Of a DNA stretch of 64,000 nucleotides, positions 34,815 to 43,775 are shown piece after piece. Both the position numbers and the translations under genes were made by a program. Under the pieces are notes generated by a model. The model did not search any database, had not been told where the DNA came from, and saw only the letters and a program-made list of their open reading frames with translations. Position 1 is the stretch's first letter. The number at the start of each line of letters is the position of its first letter. Source of the stretch: Paenibacillus agilis (GTDB lineage Bacteria; Bacillota; Bacilli; Paenibacillales; Paenibacillaceae); contig NZ_VNJK01000004.1 of NCBI RefSeq assembly GCF_007786455.1, positions 124,001 to 188,000 of the forward strand. The letters run 5' to 3'.

Positions 34815-35600
34815 ATGAATCCTTTATTAGAGGTCAATCAATTAACAGGTGGATACAGCATCGGCAGGCCTGTTGTACATCAGGTAACGTTTGCTGTGAA
34901 GCCTGGTGAAATGGTCGGCTTGATCGGCCTGAATGGCGCAGGCAAAAGTACGACGATGAAGCATATATTAGGCTTGCTTGATCCACAACAGGGACAAGTG
35001 CTAGTCAATGGAAAGCAGCTTAGCAGCGGGGCTGAGGCGTATCGTGCAGCGATAGCTTACGTGCCGGAATCGCCGCTCATGTATGATGCGTTAACCGTGT
35101 ATGAGCATTTAGTCTGGTCAGCTACTGCTTATGGCGTAACCGAACAACAATTTGAAGAGCGAGTTGATGAGCTTGCGAAGCTGTTTCATATGGAAGCTCA
35201 TTTACATAAGGCCGCGCAGCATTTATCTAAGGGAATGAAGCAGAAGACGATGCTGATGTGTGCGTTTATCGCACGTCCTCCACTCTACATTATAGATGAG
35301 CCGTTTCTAGGGCTGGATCCGCTTGGTATTCGCTCGCTGCTTCAATATATGAAACGGATGAAGGAAGAAGGAGCTGCTTTGCTTATCAGCTCACATATCC
35401 TTTCTACCATTGAGCAGTATTGTGATCGTTTTGTCCTGCTTCATCATGGCAAGGTGCTTATTGACGGTACCTCACAGCAATTGAAATCGGGCCTTGAGAC
35501 TCGTGGGGTAGCCATGTCAGAGCAAGCTCGTTTAGAAGATGCGTTCTATGCTTGGGTCGGGGATGATAGCGTATCATCGGAGGTTCCTGATGAGAGATAG
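34815..35600 (+). CDS. ecsA: ABC transporter ATP-binding protein, EcsA-like
   Basis: ABC ATPase of 261 residues (B. subtilis EcsA has about 247). Walker A GLNGAGKST at about residues 41-49, Q-loop region AYVPESPLMYDALTVYEHL, signature LSKGMKQK, Walker B LYIIDEPFLGLDPLG and the H-loop His in ISSHIL. With the following membrane protein it forms an exporter-type ABC complex; in B. subtilis EcsAB influences secretion, competence and peptidase activity of regulated intramembrane proteolysis, and that role would be inferred here. AGAGGTG eight bases before the ATG sets the start. The next gene begins inside its 3' end. Confidence 0.88.
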   Translation: MNPLLEVNQLTGGYSIGRPVVHQVTFAVKPGEMVGLIGLNGAGKSTTMKHILGLLDPQQGQVLVNGKQLSSGAEAYRAAIAYVPESPLMYDALTVYEHLVWSATAYGVTEQQFEERVDELAKLFHMEAHLHKAAQHLSKGMKQKTMLMCAFIARPPLYIIDEPFLGLDPLGIRSLLQYMKRMKEEGAALLISSHILSTIEQYCDRFVLLHHGKVLIDGTSQQLKSGLETRGVAMSEQARLEDAFYAWVGDDSVSSEVPDER

Positions 35601-36879
35601 CGTTGAGCGTTCAGCGAGTACTTCTCGAAGCTCGTACGAACAAGCTGATGTGCGCAAGTGGATACATCCAGAAAAACTATGGGCGGATCGAGTATTCTCG
35701 TATTGGCAGTCGATCATTCCTTACGTAGGGTATGTAATTCGAAGTGGATTCGGATTTATGATAGCCTTGTTATTTGTTGCAGGAACAGCTCTATATGCAT
35801 CTTACTTGGAGCGTGTACCAGCAGACTTTCCTGTTCGATGGTTGGCATTGGCTATTTTAGTGCCTACGCTTGTTCATATGACGTATCGGACATTTATCGT
35901 GGAAGCAGACCGTGTGTTTTTTCTGCGTATTGCGCATAAAATGCAGCCTTATTTAAGACGGAGTGTTCGATATAGTCTTATTCCTCGACTGCTGCTGACG
36001 GCAGTTGTATGGACAGTCATTTGGCCTATATATCAGCGGGTGGAAGTATCACCTAAGCCTTATTTGTTAATGCTTATCGTTTTGCTAGTATTGAAGCTAG
36101 TCGTAGCTTATGGCGTATGGGTAGAACGGCATGTGACAGATAAAGATTCTTTGTTTTGGCTTGATTGGTCACGTAAAATCGTATGCGTACTATTTATCTG
36201 GGCTTGGTTGTGGTTTCCTATACCCGCCGCAGGTCTGCTCTCGGGAGTGATTGGCATTGTTTATTTGTTGGGGCTCCGTCGTGTGTCTGTTTTAACTTTT
36301 GCTTGGGATGCACATATGGAGGCAGAACGTGTTCATCAACAGCGAATCCAGCAATTTTTAAGCAGCTTTGTAGACTTGCCGGCAATGGATGAGCGAAGAT
36401 ATGCACGACCATGGATGAATTTGCTCGGCAATCGCTACTCATTCCGTCAACCCTATGCCTACCACTACATGTTGGCCAAGACTATTATACGCAGCGAGTG
36501 GTTAGGTATATGGATGCGTTTAACGGTGATCGGAACGCTGCTTATTACATTTGCGAAAGATACGCCTTGGAACGGATTGCTGCTGCTGTTATTCCTTGTA
36601 GCTATTAGTGCGCAAAATCGGACCTTGTTCCAACTTCATAAGCACGATGTATGGTACCAACTGTATCCGCTTTCTCCAAGTGCGAAGAAAGATGCAGCAC
36701 TAACATACAGCTCAGCATTTCATCTCCTATCTGCGCTTATCCTGCTCGTACCTGTTATACTGGGTTCTACTTCGATCATGTACCGAGCTGCAGCAGCAGG
36801 AATCGCTGTTTTGATCGTAGGATGTACTCGATGGTCTCGTGGACGCTCGAAGCTGCAAGATGAAGATGAAGAAGATTAA
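35590..36879 (+). CDS. ecsB: ABC transporter permease, EcsB-like
   Basis: Membrane protein of 429 residues with about eight to ten hydrophobic segments and no ATPase motifs; matches EcsB in size, position and topology. Hydrophobic stretches include GFGFMIALLFVAGTALYASYL, LLTAVVWTVIWPIYQR, LLMLIVLLVLKLVVAYG, GLLSGVIGIVYLLGL, LLLLLFLVAISAQ and LLSALILLVPVILG. The C-terminus is acidic (KLQDEDEED). The start ATG at 35590 has CGGAGG six bases upstream and overlaps the ecsA stop by 11 bases, so the two are translationally coupled. A terminator follows. Confidence 0.85.
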   Translation: MRDSVERSASTSRSSYEQADVRKWIHPEKLWADRVFSYWQSIIPYVGYVIRSGFGFMIALLFVAGTALYASYLERVPADFPVRWLALAILVPTLVHMTYRTFIVEADRVFFLRIAHKMQPYLRRSVRYSLIPRLLLTAVVWTVIWPIYQRVEVSPKPYLLMLIVLLVLKLVVAYGVWVERHVTDKDSLFWLDWSRKIVCVLFIWAWLWFPIPAAGLLSGVIGIVYLLGLRRVSVLTFAWDAHMEAERVHQQRIQQFLSSFVDLPAMDERRYARPWMNLLGNRYSFRQPYAYHYMLAKTIIRSEWLGIWMRLTVIGTLLITFAKDTPWNGLLLLLFLVAISAQNRTLFQLHKHDVWYQLYPLSPSAKKDAALTYSSAFHLLSALILLVPVILGSTSIMYRAAAAGIAVLIVGCTRWSRGRSKLQDEDEED

Positions 36880-36887
36880 TGCAAAAT

Positions 36888-36946
36888 AAGCCGGGAGTAC
36901 AAGCCTCTTTACCGACTATCGGTAGAAGCTTGTGCCCCGGCTTTTA
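36888..36946. terminator. Bidirectional terminator
   Basis: AAGCCGGGAG pairs with CCCCGGCTT, with inner AAGC/GCTT pairing. The T run follows on the plus strand, and the flank is A-rich on the left. It lies between the ecsB-like gene and the converging SnoaL-like gene. Confidence 0.75.
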
Positions 36947-37004
36947 TAATGGAACGTTTAGTTCCGTTCACGTCAAAGTATTAAAAATTATCGGGAAAGC
37001 CTAC

Positions 37005-37385
37005 TTAGGATTCTTTAGGCATCCCACTTAGATGCTCATGAATCAATTTCCACTGGTTGTTATCTTCTCGAACAAATACATTGGTAGCTCGACCGCTGCC
37101 AGATGCAAATTCACCATGGATATATCCTTCCCAATGATACGTGTACAAGCAGGTAGCTTGAACTTCGCTCATAGCAATCCACTGCATATCAGAGGCAGCG
37201 TATACTTCTTCTCGTACGAGATCCCACGCTTGCTCGAAATAGTGCTGGATTTCATGATGTGTTCTGCACGTTCGATTGGAGAACCAGTAGACCGCATCAG
37301 GATGAAGCAAGGTACGAACTTGATTGAAATCATGTGTGTTCGTGGCTTCTATATAGTTAGCTAGTGCCTGTTCATAGGTGTTCAT
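37005..37385 (-). CDS. SnoaL-like / DUF4440 NTF2-fold protein
   Basis: Small NTF2-fold protein of 126 residues. Features: an N-terminal helix then ANYIEATNTHDFNQVRTLLHPDAVYWFSN, typical of SnoaL/DUF4440 proteins, the middle strand TYHWEGYIHGEF and the terminal NNQWKLIHEHLSG. Family members range from enzymes to scaffold or dimerisation proteins, so no reaction is assigned. It begins seven bases after the stop of the upstream aminotransferase gene with no strong ribosome site of its own and is probably translated by coupling in a two-gene operon. Confidence 0.8.
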   Translation of the reverse strand: MNTYEQALANYIEATNTHDFNQVRTLLHPDAVYWFSNRTCRTHHEIQHYFEQAWDLVREEVYAASDMQWIAMSEVQATCLYTYHWEGYIHGEFASGSGRATNVFVREDNNQWKLIHEHLSGMPKES

Positions 37386-37392
37386 ATCAATA

Positions 37393-38706
37393 TTACTTGC
37401 TCACTTTCGATGAAGTCAGATCAAGAACACCTTGATAGATCGTATCAAACAGCTCAGGCAGATGTTCTTCTTCAATACAAGAGAATGCAACGCGAAGATC
37501 CGTCTCACCTAGAGCAATTGTGCCGATGCCGTACTGCTCCAGCAAGTGGACACGCAGATCTTCAGCGGACACCTTGCTAAGACGCAAGCACATAAAGTAG
37601 CCGGAGTTGAAAGGATAATAGCTCCAAGCACCTTCATATTTACCGCTGTCGAGCAAGGATTTGACGACGTTCGCACGAGCTTTCATAATGTTAAACTTTT
37701 CTTGCTTCTGTTCCGCAAAGGCAGGTGACTGAAGTGCCTTAAGCACAAAAGTTTGAGAAGGATGAGGGCCGCTCGATATGGTCGAACGAATAATACCCAT
37801 AGTCTTCTGCTCTAAGGCAGCAAGCAGCTTTTCGGAAGTAGATGCATAGGTGATGAACCCTACACGGAAGCCCCATACATATTCTTCTTTCGTTGCGCCG
37901 TCTACCTTCACTGCTAGTACATTTGGATGCAGAGATGCCAACGCCCCAAATAGAGATTCTTGTACGGAATCTTCAAAGAACAAGCCGTAGTAAGCATCGT
38001 CTGAGACAACGACAAGCTTCATTCCGTTCTCAGCTGCCTCGCGAATAACGGACACAATAGCTTGCGCTTCTTCTCCTCCCGGTGTATATCCTGTCGGATT
38101 GTTCGGGAAGTTAAGCAATATGATTGCTTTTCCTTTGCTGGAATGCGCTTGAAGCACTTGGCGTAAACCATCACTATTGAATTTCATTTCGTCGTTATAT
38201 AAAGGATAGTAAGCTATTTGTGCACCGCGACGAATATTGAAAGTTAGCTCGTAATTCTCCCAGTTCTTATCGGGCATCACGACGATATCGTCTTCATCTG
38301 CAAACAAATCTGCAACGATGCTTAAGCCATGCGTCAATGCATTCGTCACGATAGGATTGCTAATAAGCTTCCCTTCCAGAGAAGGTGTTTCTTTGAAAAT
38401 CTTTTCCTTCCAAATACTGCGAAGCTCAGGCTTACCAGCAGGAGGGGCATATGGATAAAGATCCTTTGGTTCGAAGGCGGACAGCTGATCTTGGATGACT
38501 TTTAGATGCATGGGTCCTTTGCCTTCTGTTGCAATACCGATTGTTGCATTGAATTTTTTCGCTTTAGCTGATGCTTCAGCAGACTGGTTCAAAATCCCCT
38601 CTTTAGGGAAATAAATGAGCTGTCCAAGGCGGGATAACATGCTGTACACGTGTTCATTTTCTTGACGAATGGATTCATTCAATTGCTGAGCTAGTGGGTT
38701 CATCAT
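37393..38706 (-). CDS. PLP-dependent aminotransferase class I/II
   Basis: Fold-type I pyridoxal-phosphate aminotransferase of 437 residues. Segments: AFEPKDLYPYAPPAGKPELR, VTNALTHGLSIVADLF, NFPNNPTGYTPG, VVVSDDAYYGLFF and the Schiff-base Lys in VDGATKEEYVWGFRVGF (Lys273 in this numbering). The protein is longer than a typical aspartate aminotransferase, and the extended middle is unusual. The substrate is not obvious; no pathway partner adjoins it. The ATG two codons upstream abuts GGAAGG; the ATG at 38706, six bases from it, is preferred (38703 also possible). It is cotranscribed with the SnoaL-like gene. Confidence 0.87.
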   Translation of the reverse strand: MMNPLAQQLNESIRQENEHVYSMLSRLGQLIYFPKEGILNQSAEASAKAKKFNATIGIATEGKGPMHLKVIQDQLSAFEPKDLYPYAPPAGKPELRSIWKEKIFKETPSLEGKLISNPIVTNALTHGLSIVADLFADEDDIVVMPDKNWENYELTFNIRRGAQIAYYPLYNDEMKFNSDGLRQVLQAHSSKGKAIILLNFPNNPTGYTPGGEEAQAIVSVIREAAENGMKLVVVSDDAYYGLFFEDSVQESLFGALASLHPNVLAVKVDGATKEEYVWGFRVGFITYASTSEKLLAALEQKTMGIIRSTISSGPHPSQTFVLKALQSPAFAEQKQEKFNIMKARANVVKSLLDSGKYEGAWSYYPFNSGYFMCLRLSKVSAEDLRVHLLEQYGIGTIALGETDLRVAFSCIEEEHLPELFDTIYQGVLDLTSSKVSK

Positions 38707-38951
38707 CTTCATCCTTCCAACGTCGATAATAATCGGTTACACAATGCCTTTATTATAGCACTCGCAGGAGAGATCGTCATCGTCGTAGTGGAAAAGGGTG
38801 GATATTTATAGGCTGCTATTTCGAAAAAGAAGAAATTGGACAAATGAGAAGGAGAAAACATGTAATTAAATATCGAAATGAGCAGGAAAAAAGCTTATGC
38901 TTATATAAATGAAATAGAATTAGTTTAAGCACGGAAAGGGGAGTATACAGA

Positions 38952-39737
38952 TTGCTGCACGCATCAGCGTCTTCTTATGTACTTAAGCCAGGAATTGCTA
39001 AAATCACTTGTGAACCGAATTGGAAATGGCTGAAGCGGGAGAAGCCGCTGGAAAACTTCGACTTATTCTATGTTTGGAGTGGAGAAGGACAAGTCGTGCT
39101 CAATGATCAACCTTATGAAGTAAGTAAGGGAAGCTGCTTCTTATTCAGGCCTGGCGATCATACGAGTGCAACGCATCATCCGCAGAAGCCATTAACGCTT
39201 ACCTATATTCATTTTAATATTGATGCTGATGTTACAGCTATACCGAAGCCATATCGACAGTTAACGGAGACGGTAGACTTTGAGCATTTGCTAGCACGAT
39301 TCGTTCGATTGCATGTGACGCAACCTTTTGGAGCTGAGGTAGAAACACAGCTTGTATTGAAGCAGCTGATGATATATCTTCTGCGTGACGAGCTTGAAGA
39401 ACCACAGGACCGGAAATTAAGCCAACAGTTAACGATGTCTGTTCATGAGGTTGCTAACTATATTCGGCAAAATCCAGGACTTTCTCATCGGATTGAAGAT
39501 CTAGCCAAGCGGGCGCAGCTGTCGCCGCGTTATTTCTCTGTTAAATTTAAAGAGCTTATCGGTGTATCTGTACAAAATTATATTATTCGCTCACGTATTG
39601 AGCGGGCTGAGCATTTGCTTCATCATGCAGGCATGAATGTGACGGAGGTAGCTGACGCCTTAGGCTATCGAGACATCTTCTTTTTCAGCAGGCAGTTCAA
39701 GCAGTATACCGGAAGAAGTCCTTCTGAAATAAGATAG
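38952..39737 (+). CDS. AraC-family transcriptional regulator with cupin domain
   Basis: AraC/XylS-type regulator of 261 residues. The N-terminal cupin-like sensor (about 10-110) includes FYVWSGEGQVVLN, GSCFLFRPGDHTSATHHP. The C-terminal double helix-turn-helix (about 165-261) has IRQNPGLSHRIEDLAKRAQLSPRYFSVKFKELIGVS, IRSRIERAEHLLHHAGMNVTEVADALGYRDIFFFSRQFKQYTGRSPSEIR, a complete AraC signature. Sugar-responsive regulation is usual for this type. The start is TTG at 38952 after AAAGGGGAG. The target is unknown; the divergent aminotransferase operon is a possibility. Confidence 0.88.
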   Translation: MLHASASSYVLKPGIAKITCEPNWKWLKREKPLENFDLFYVWSGEGQVVLNDQPYEVSKGSCFLFRPGDHTSATHHPQKPLTLTYIHFNIDADVTAIPKPYRQLTETVDFEHLLARFVRLHVTQPFGAEVETQLVLKQLMIYLLRDELEEPQDRKLSQQLTMSVHEVANYIRQNPGLSHRIEDLAKRAQLSPRYFSVKFKELIGVSVQNYIIRSRIERAEHLLHHAGMNVTEVADALGYRDIFFFSRQFKQYTGRSPSEIR

Positions 39738-39879
39738 CGAAGCCGGTGATACTTTTTACACGATTCTGCGTACATATTTAAGGCACTGTGGAAGCAGCTG
39801 CTGGTATGAGGAATGAAATACAGCCTCTTTCTATGATAAAATAGGCGTACATAACTTTATAGTTAAAGAGGGGATTAAC

Positions 39880-40221
39880 TTGTCTAATCAAAGCAATTTG
39901 AAAGAGTACGGCATTTTGTTAAGCGCAATCGAAGTTCATGGCAAAGAATTTTCTTCTCGTATGCGCGGTTACGATGCAGATGAGGTCAATCATTTTTTAG
40001 ACCAAATTATTAAAGACTATCAAGCGTTTGAACATGTTATTGCTGACCTAGAGAAAGAAAATAAAGAATTGAAGCACAAATTGAATCAATCGGCACCCTC
40101 TGCGGCTCCTGTGAGCCTTAGTGCTGCTGTGCCAGGCTCAGGTCAGTCACAGCAATTGGAAGATTTGTTGAATCGCGTTCGTGATTTGGAGTTCCATTGT
40201 TGGGGACGAACAAAAGGGTAA
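39880..40221 (+). CDS. gpsB: DivIVA-domain cell-division protein GpsB
   Basis: GpsB-like protein of 113 residues (B. subtilis GpsB is about 98). The N-terminal DivIVA domain contains KEFSSRMRGYDADEVNHFLDQIIKDYQAF, followed by a coiled coil (DLEKENKELKHKLNQ), a Pro/Ser/Ala linker and a C-terminal helix LEDLLNRVRDLEFHCWGR comparable to the trimerisation end of GpsB. GpsB binds peptidoglycan synthases at the division site. The start is TTG at 39880 after GAGGGGATT. It is followed by a strong bidirectional terminator. Confidence 0.85.
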   Translation: MSNQSNLKEYGILLSAIEVHGKEFSSRMRGYDADEVNHFLDQIIKDYQAFEHVIADLEKENKELKHKLNQSAPSAAPVSLSAAVPGSGQSQQLEDLLNRVRDLEFHCWGRTKG

Positions 40222-40255
40222 CGAATATACAGATTCCGAACCTGCATAGGTAAGT

Positions 40256-40309
40256 AAAAAAAAGCATCCCGTATACGATTATAAGTCGTAATACGGGATG
40301 CTTTTTTTC
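40256..40309. terminator. Bidirectional terminator
   Basis: AAAAGCATCCCGTA pairs with TACGGGATGCTTTT around a loop of about 16 bases, with A and T runs on the two flanks; it lies between gpsB and psd. Confidence 0.88.
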
Positions 40310-40334
40310 GTGTTTTGTTGTGAAAGCTGCCAAT

Positions 40335-41150
40335 TTAGTGTGTTGGTCGTTTCGTAGACTTGGCATGAAGGGTACCTAGCGATTCGCCCATCTTCACACG
40401 TGAACCAAGCTCTAGATCGGAACTAGGCGTGAAGGTGTCGTTCTCTGTAAGCAACACGATCGTAGAACCGAATTCAAAATATGCCATATCTTGTCCACGC
40501 TCATAGGCAGGAAGCACGGCATCGTCTGCATAACGAATGCTGCTTACATTTAATGCTCCAACTTTGACGACAGATACCTCGCCCTGTTCATGGCGAATAT
40601 ACGTTATCAGTCGCTCATTGCGACTGAGCACTCTTGGCATATGGCGCAGGCCAAAGTCGTTAACAGGATAAACTTTACCCGGTACATGCTCACTTTCGAC
40701 AGTTGTGCCTGTTACAGGGGCATGGATCCGATGGTAATCGGTAGGGCTCAAGTAAAGAACGAAGAAAAATCCATTCTTGTACTTCTGTGCGTGAGGAGAC
40801 TGATGCAGCAACTCCTCCAAGGTGTAGTCTTGTCCTTTGACATTAAGGATAACACCTTCCTTGATCGTACCCATTCCAGTAATAAGCGCGTCAACAGGAC
40901 TTAGCAATCTGTCGGTCTCCTGTACGAGCGGGCGCTTGCCTGGCTTTAGCTTTCTTGTGAAAAAATCATTCAGTGTCGCATACTCATGCAAAGCTTTCTC
41001 GGCTTCTTCCACGTTAATTCCGTACGACTTAGCGAACCTTGGAATAAGGGGGCGGCTAGCTCGAGAGTTGGCGAACGATCCTGCTGCTTGTGACACCCAC
41101 TTGCGGGATGACAGCTCCGTTAGAAGACGCAACAATCGCTTCATCATCAT
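40335..41150 (-). CDS. psd: Phosphatidylserine decarboxylase
   Basis: Phosphatidylserine decarboxylase proenzyme, 271 residues, forming phosphatidylethanolamine at the membrane. Motifs: AKSYGINVEEAEKALHEY, DFFTRKLKPGKRPL, LLSPVDALITG (Asp of the catalytic triad), LYLSPTDYHRIHAPVTG (His), and FGST in YFEFGSTIVLLTEN, where self-cleavage before Ser229 gives the pyruvoyl group. It is like the B. subtilis enzyme in length. AGGTGAT before the three consecutive ATG codons leaves the exact start uncertain by one or two residues. No phosphatidylserine synthase gene adjoins it; it stands alone, upstream of the spore-surface locus. Confidence 0.92.
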   Translation of the reverse strand: MMMKRLLRLLTELSSRKWVSQAAGSFANSRASRPLIPRFAKSYGINVEEAEKALHEYATLNDFFTRKLKPGKRPLVQETDRLLSPVDALITGMGTIKEGVILNVKGQDYTLEELLHQSPHAQKYKNGFFFVLYLSPTDYHRIHAPVTGTTVESEHVPGKVYPVNDFGLRHMPRVLSRNERLITYIRHEQGEVSVVKVGALNVSSIRYADDAVLPAYERGQDMAYFEFGSTIVLLTENDTFTPSSDLELGSRVKMGESLGTLHAKSTKRPTH

Positions 41151-41301
41151 TTGTTATCACCTATATTGTTGGGCGCCTCAATAAGCGTCCGTAGTCATCA
41201 TGGAAACTGTCGCTTCCTTTCGACTATCTTGACATAGAACGCTTTAATTTTCAATAACGGATCTGGTATTCGCAAATTGAGCTTCTGAATCACTTGATCG
41301 T

Positions 41302-42423
41302 TTAGGACGAAGAAGATGGTGGTTGAAGCAGGCTGGCTCCATAGGCAATAGGGTTTTCATACGTAGCTTTCCATAATTGAAGTAGCTTTGCTTCTTTGAA
41401 GCTATAGCGCTGATCACGTCCGTTGCACTCAATAAACAGTGGACAACCATCAGGTGAAATGCCAATGTCGAGCCCAAAATCAGCGACGTTCGGAAGGATA
41501 TTGGCGAGCACATGAGCAATGTGAAGGGAGAAGTTGGATACACGATTTAATAGAACTTCCGCAGTAAAATTAGGGAGTGACGCTCCGACTAGCTGCTCGA
41601 AAGGGACGACCGCTCCTCCCTGAGCTACATTCGTAACAAAAGTTGTAGTAGGAGCTACTTTGCCGACTACACCGGTTATTTTCCAGTTTCGGTCAGAACA
41701 CTTCTGTACGGAGACACGTAGGTCGAATGGCCTTCCAGCATATTTGGATAGAGGCAAGGTTTGTTGAACGAGATACGTGGATTTAGCTTTGCGGATTCGA
41801 TTGAGAATGACTTGTGGGATGACCTCTCCTGTTGTGCGTTGTTGCTGCCAGCGCTGCTTACCTAATCGTGGAGTAGTAGGATAAATAGCTTGCCAGCCGC
41901 GGGAGGTGCGCTCCATTTTCATAATGCCTTTGCCAACACTGCTATTGTTTGGTTTTATGATGAGCGACTGATGCCGCTTCATAAGGGTGTGTATCGTTTC
42001 TTCAGAAGCAATCTCGGTCTCGGGGAGGAATGGATAGAGGTACGGATCTTTACGTAGTATTTCATGGATGGTCATCTTTCCGTAGCGATTTACTTGATTG
42101 TATAGGATGTAGCCGCGATCAATGATCGTTTGAATCTTTCGATCATAGCGAGGATTTGTATAGATGGCTCGATTGTGAATTACTCGAGGTAGTGCAATTT
42201 TACGAGAAACATAACGCTTACCTTGGCGCATATAGGCTTTCACCTGCATAGAATGCATATCTACGTCTTCAAGGCGAAAGTAGACAGGAATTACCTCATG
42301 CCGGGATGCCGCTTCCTCATACCATGCTAATTTCTCTTGCCCTGTCTTGCCAACAGCTACGCCTCGAAGCATACGATCATTGAACAATATTCCGATACGT
42401 TTATACATGGAGCTGTTGGACAT
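41302..42423 (-). CDS. YheC/YheD-family endospore coat-associated ATP-grasp protein
   Basis: ATP-grasp-fold protein of 373 residues of the YheC/YheD family, associated with the spore coat in Bacillus; its reaction is not established. Segments: YKRIGILFNDRMLRGV at the N-terminus, RVIHNRAIYTNPRYDR, HQSLIIKPNNSSVGKGIMKM (ATP-binding Lys and Gly-rich loop), AGRPFDLRVSVQKC, and FGLDIGISPDGCPLFIECNGRD near the C-terminus, carrying Asp, Glu and Asn metal ligands. The ATG at 42423 has GAGGTG eight bases upstream. It is divergent from the glycosyltransferase gene, and a sigma-K-type promoter lies before it, which fits late sporulation expression. Confidence 0.85.
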   Translation of the reverse strand: MSNSSMYKRIGILFNDRMLRGVAVGKTGQEKLAWYEEAASRHEVIPVYFRLEDVDMHSMQVKAYMRQGKRYVSRKIALPRVIHNRAIYTNPRYDRKIQTIIDRGYILYNQVNRYGKMTIHEILRKDPYLYPFLPETEIASEETIHTLMKRHQSLIIKPNNSSVGKGIMKMERTSRGWQAIYPTTPRLGKQRWQQQRTTGEVIPQVILNRIRKAKSTYLVQQTLPLSKYAGRPFDLRVSVQKCSDRNWKITGVVGKVAPTTTFVTNVAQGGAVVPFEQLVGASLPNFTAEVLLNRVSNFSLHIAHVLANILPNVADFGLDIGISPDGCPLFIECNGRDQRYSFKEAKLLQLWKATYENPIAYGASLLQPPSSSS

Positions 42424-42471
42424 GGACAATGCACCTCACTCGGATAATCGTTATGTAAGCTTTCCGAATCC

Positions 42472-42498
42472 ATTGTATGCATGCAAGAATAAGTTTGT
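42472..42498 (-). promoter_or_regulatory. Sigma-K-like promoter of the YheCD gene
   Basis: On the minus strand, AC (42497-42498) is followed after 17 bases by CATACAAT (42472-42479), matching the AC-N16/17-CATANNNT pattern of mother-cell sigma-K promoters. It would give a leader of about 40 bases before the ATG at 42423. Confidence 0.5.
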
Positions 42499-42556
42499 TT
42501 GGGCTTGTGCAGATGAGTGATATGAACATTGTTGAGGAAAGGAGGTGTGCTGTGCT

Positions 42557-43732
42557 GTGCGAATTCCACGAGTAGCTATCATTACACCTGGCACTTTTCC
42601 TATACCATCTGGTTCCAGCAGTTCAGTCGAACGAGTCGTTGAGCATGTGGTCAGTTTATCTCAATCTTCGATGAAGGCGATTATCTATGGCAGGCGTTGG
42701 CCTGGGCAGAGTTCGTATGGCTTTGTGGGAGATGTGCCTTGTGTGAGAGTTTCATCATCAGGCGCTCGATCGTATGTAAAGCAAATTATACGCCAGCTGC
42801 GCGCTTATAAGCCGGATATTATTCAGATTGAAAATAGACCTCGCTTTATACGCACGCTGCAGCGGGCGTTTCCCCATGCACGTATATGGTTGAATCTGCA
42901 TTCGCTAACGTTTGTTTCATCAAAATATGTACCGAGACATGTACTAACAGAGTTGCTTCAGAAAGTGGATCGGATTTGGGTGAACAGTCATTATTTATAC
43001 CGCCAAGTAGCTGCATTGGTTCCCTCATGCTCTTCTCGAATCGTAATCAATTCGCTTGGGGTTGATCGAACACGGTTCAAGTCACGCTGGAGCTTGGAAG
43101 GGGCTGCAGCACACATCGAAGGCAAGCGATCAAACGGATGGGAGCATAAGCAAGTTGTCATGTATGTAGGACGTCTCATTCCGCTAAAAGGAGTTCATTA
43201 TTTTTTGCAAACTATTCCACAATTAGTGGAGAAACATCCTGACACGATGTTTGTTGTAGTGGGCAGCGCTTTCTATGGCTCAACTCGCAAGACGAAGTAT
43301 GTGCGCAAATTGGAGCAGTGGGGAAGTCGCTACCCCCAGCATGTTCGGTTCATTCCTTATGTACAGCATGAAGATGTTCCGAAGTGGTATGCAATGGCTG
43401 ATGTTGTGGTTGTACCGTCTGTTGATAAAGAGGCATTCGGCCTCGTAAACGTGGAAGCTATGGCAACAGGCGTGCCTATTGTTGCTTCACGGGCGGGGGG
43501 GATTCAAGAGGTAATTATGAATGAGGAGACAGGGATTCTTGTACCATCTACCCAATTAAAATTGCAATTAGGCAATGCTATTTCCCGACTGTTGCAAGAT
43601 GTTGAGCTTCGTGAACGAATGGGGCGTGCAGGTGTGCGGCGTGTTGAACAACTTTTTACATGGGAGCATACAGCAGAGCGTTGGATGAATGAGGTCCGGG
43701 CAAGTGACAGCGGTACACCAGCCCGCATATGA
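42557..43732 (+). CDS. GT4-type glycosyltransferase
   Basis: Retaining GT-B glycosyltransferase of family 4, 391 residues. The N-terminal domain begins RIPRVAIITPGTFPIPSGSSSSVERVVEHV with the Gly-rich acceptor loop; IWVNSHYLYRQ and INSLGVDRTRF follow. The C-terminal nucleotide-sugar domain has VMYVGRLIPLKGVHYFLQ, HVRFIPYVQHEDVPKWYAMADVVVVPS and the E-x7-E motif in KEAFGLVNVEAMATGVPIVAS. AAAGGAGG at 42538-42545 is 11 bases before the GTG at 42557; a GTG overlapping that site is excluded. The gene ends 44 bases before the giant repeat protein, whose promoter overlaps its stop. The donor sugar is unknown. Confidence 0.88.
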   Translation: MRIPRVAIITPGTFPIPSGSSSSVERVVEHVVSLSQSSMKAIIYGRRWPGQSSYGFVGDVPCVRVSSSGARSYVKQIIRQLRAYKPDIIQIENRPRFIRTLQRAFPHARIWLNLHSLTFVSSKYVPRHVLTELLQKVDRIWVNSHYLYRQVAALVPSCSSRIVINSLGVDRTRFKSRWSLEGAAAHIEGKRSNGWEHKQVVMYVGRLIPLKGVHYFLQTIPQLVEKHPDTMFVVVGSAFYGSTRKTKYVRKLEQWGSRYPQHVRFIPYVQHEDVPKWYAMADVVVVPSVDKEAFGLVNVEAMATGVPIVASRAGGIQEVIMNEETGILVPSTQLKLQLGNAISRLLQDVELRERMGRAGVRRVEQLFTWEHTAERWMNEVRASDSGTPARI

Positions 43733-43734
43733 TA
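43707..43734 (+). promoter_or_regulatory. Sigma-K-like promoter of the giant repeat gene
   Basis: AC (43707-43708), a 17-base spacer, then CATATGATA (43726-43734), a full match to CATANNNTA. It overlaps the stop codon of the GT4 gene and lies 42 bases before the ATG of the giant gene. Confidence 0.55.
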
Positions 43735-43775
43735 CCCTAGGCTTAGACTGCAGCCCGCAAGAAAGGAGAGAACTC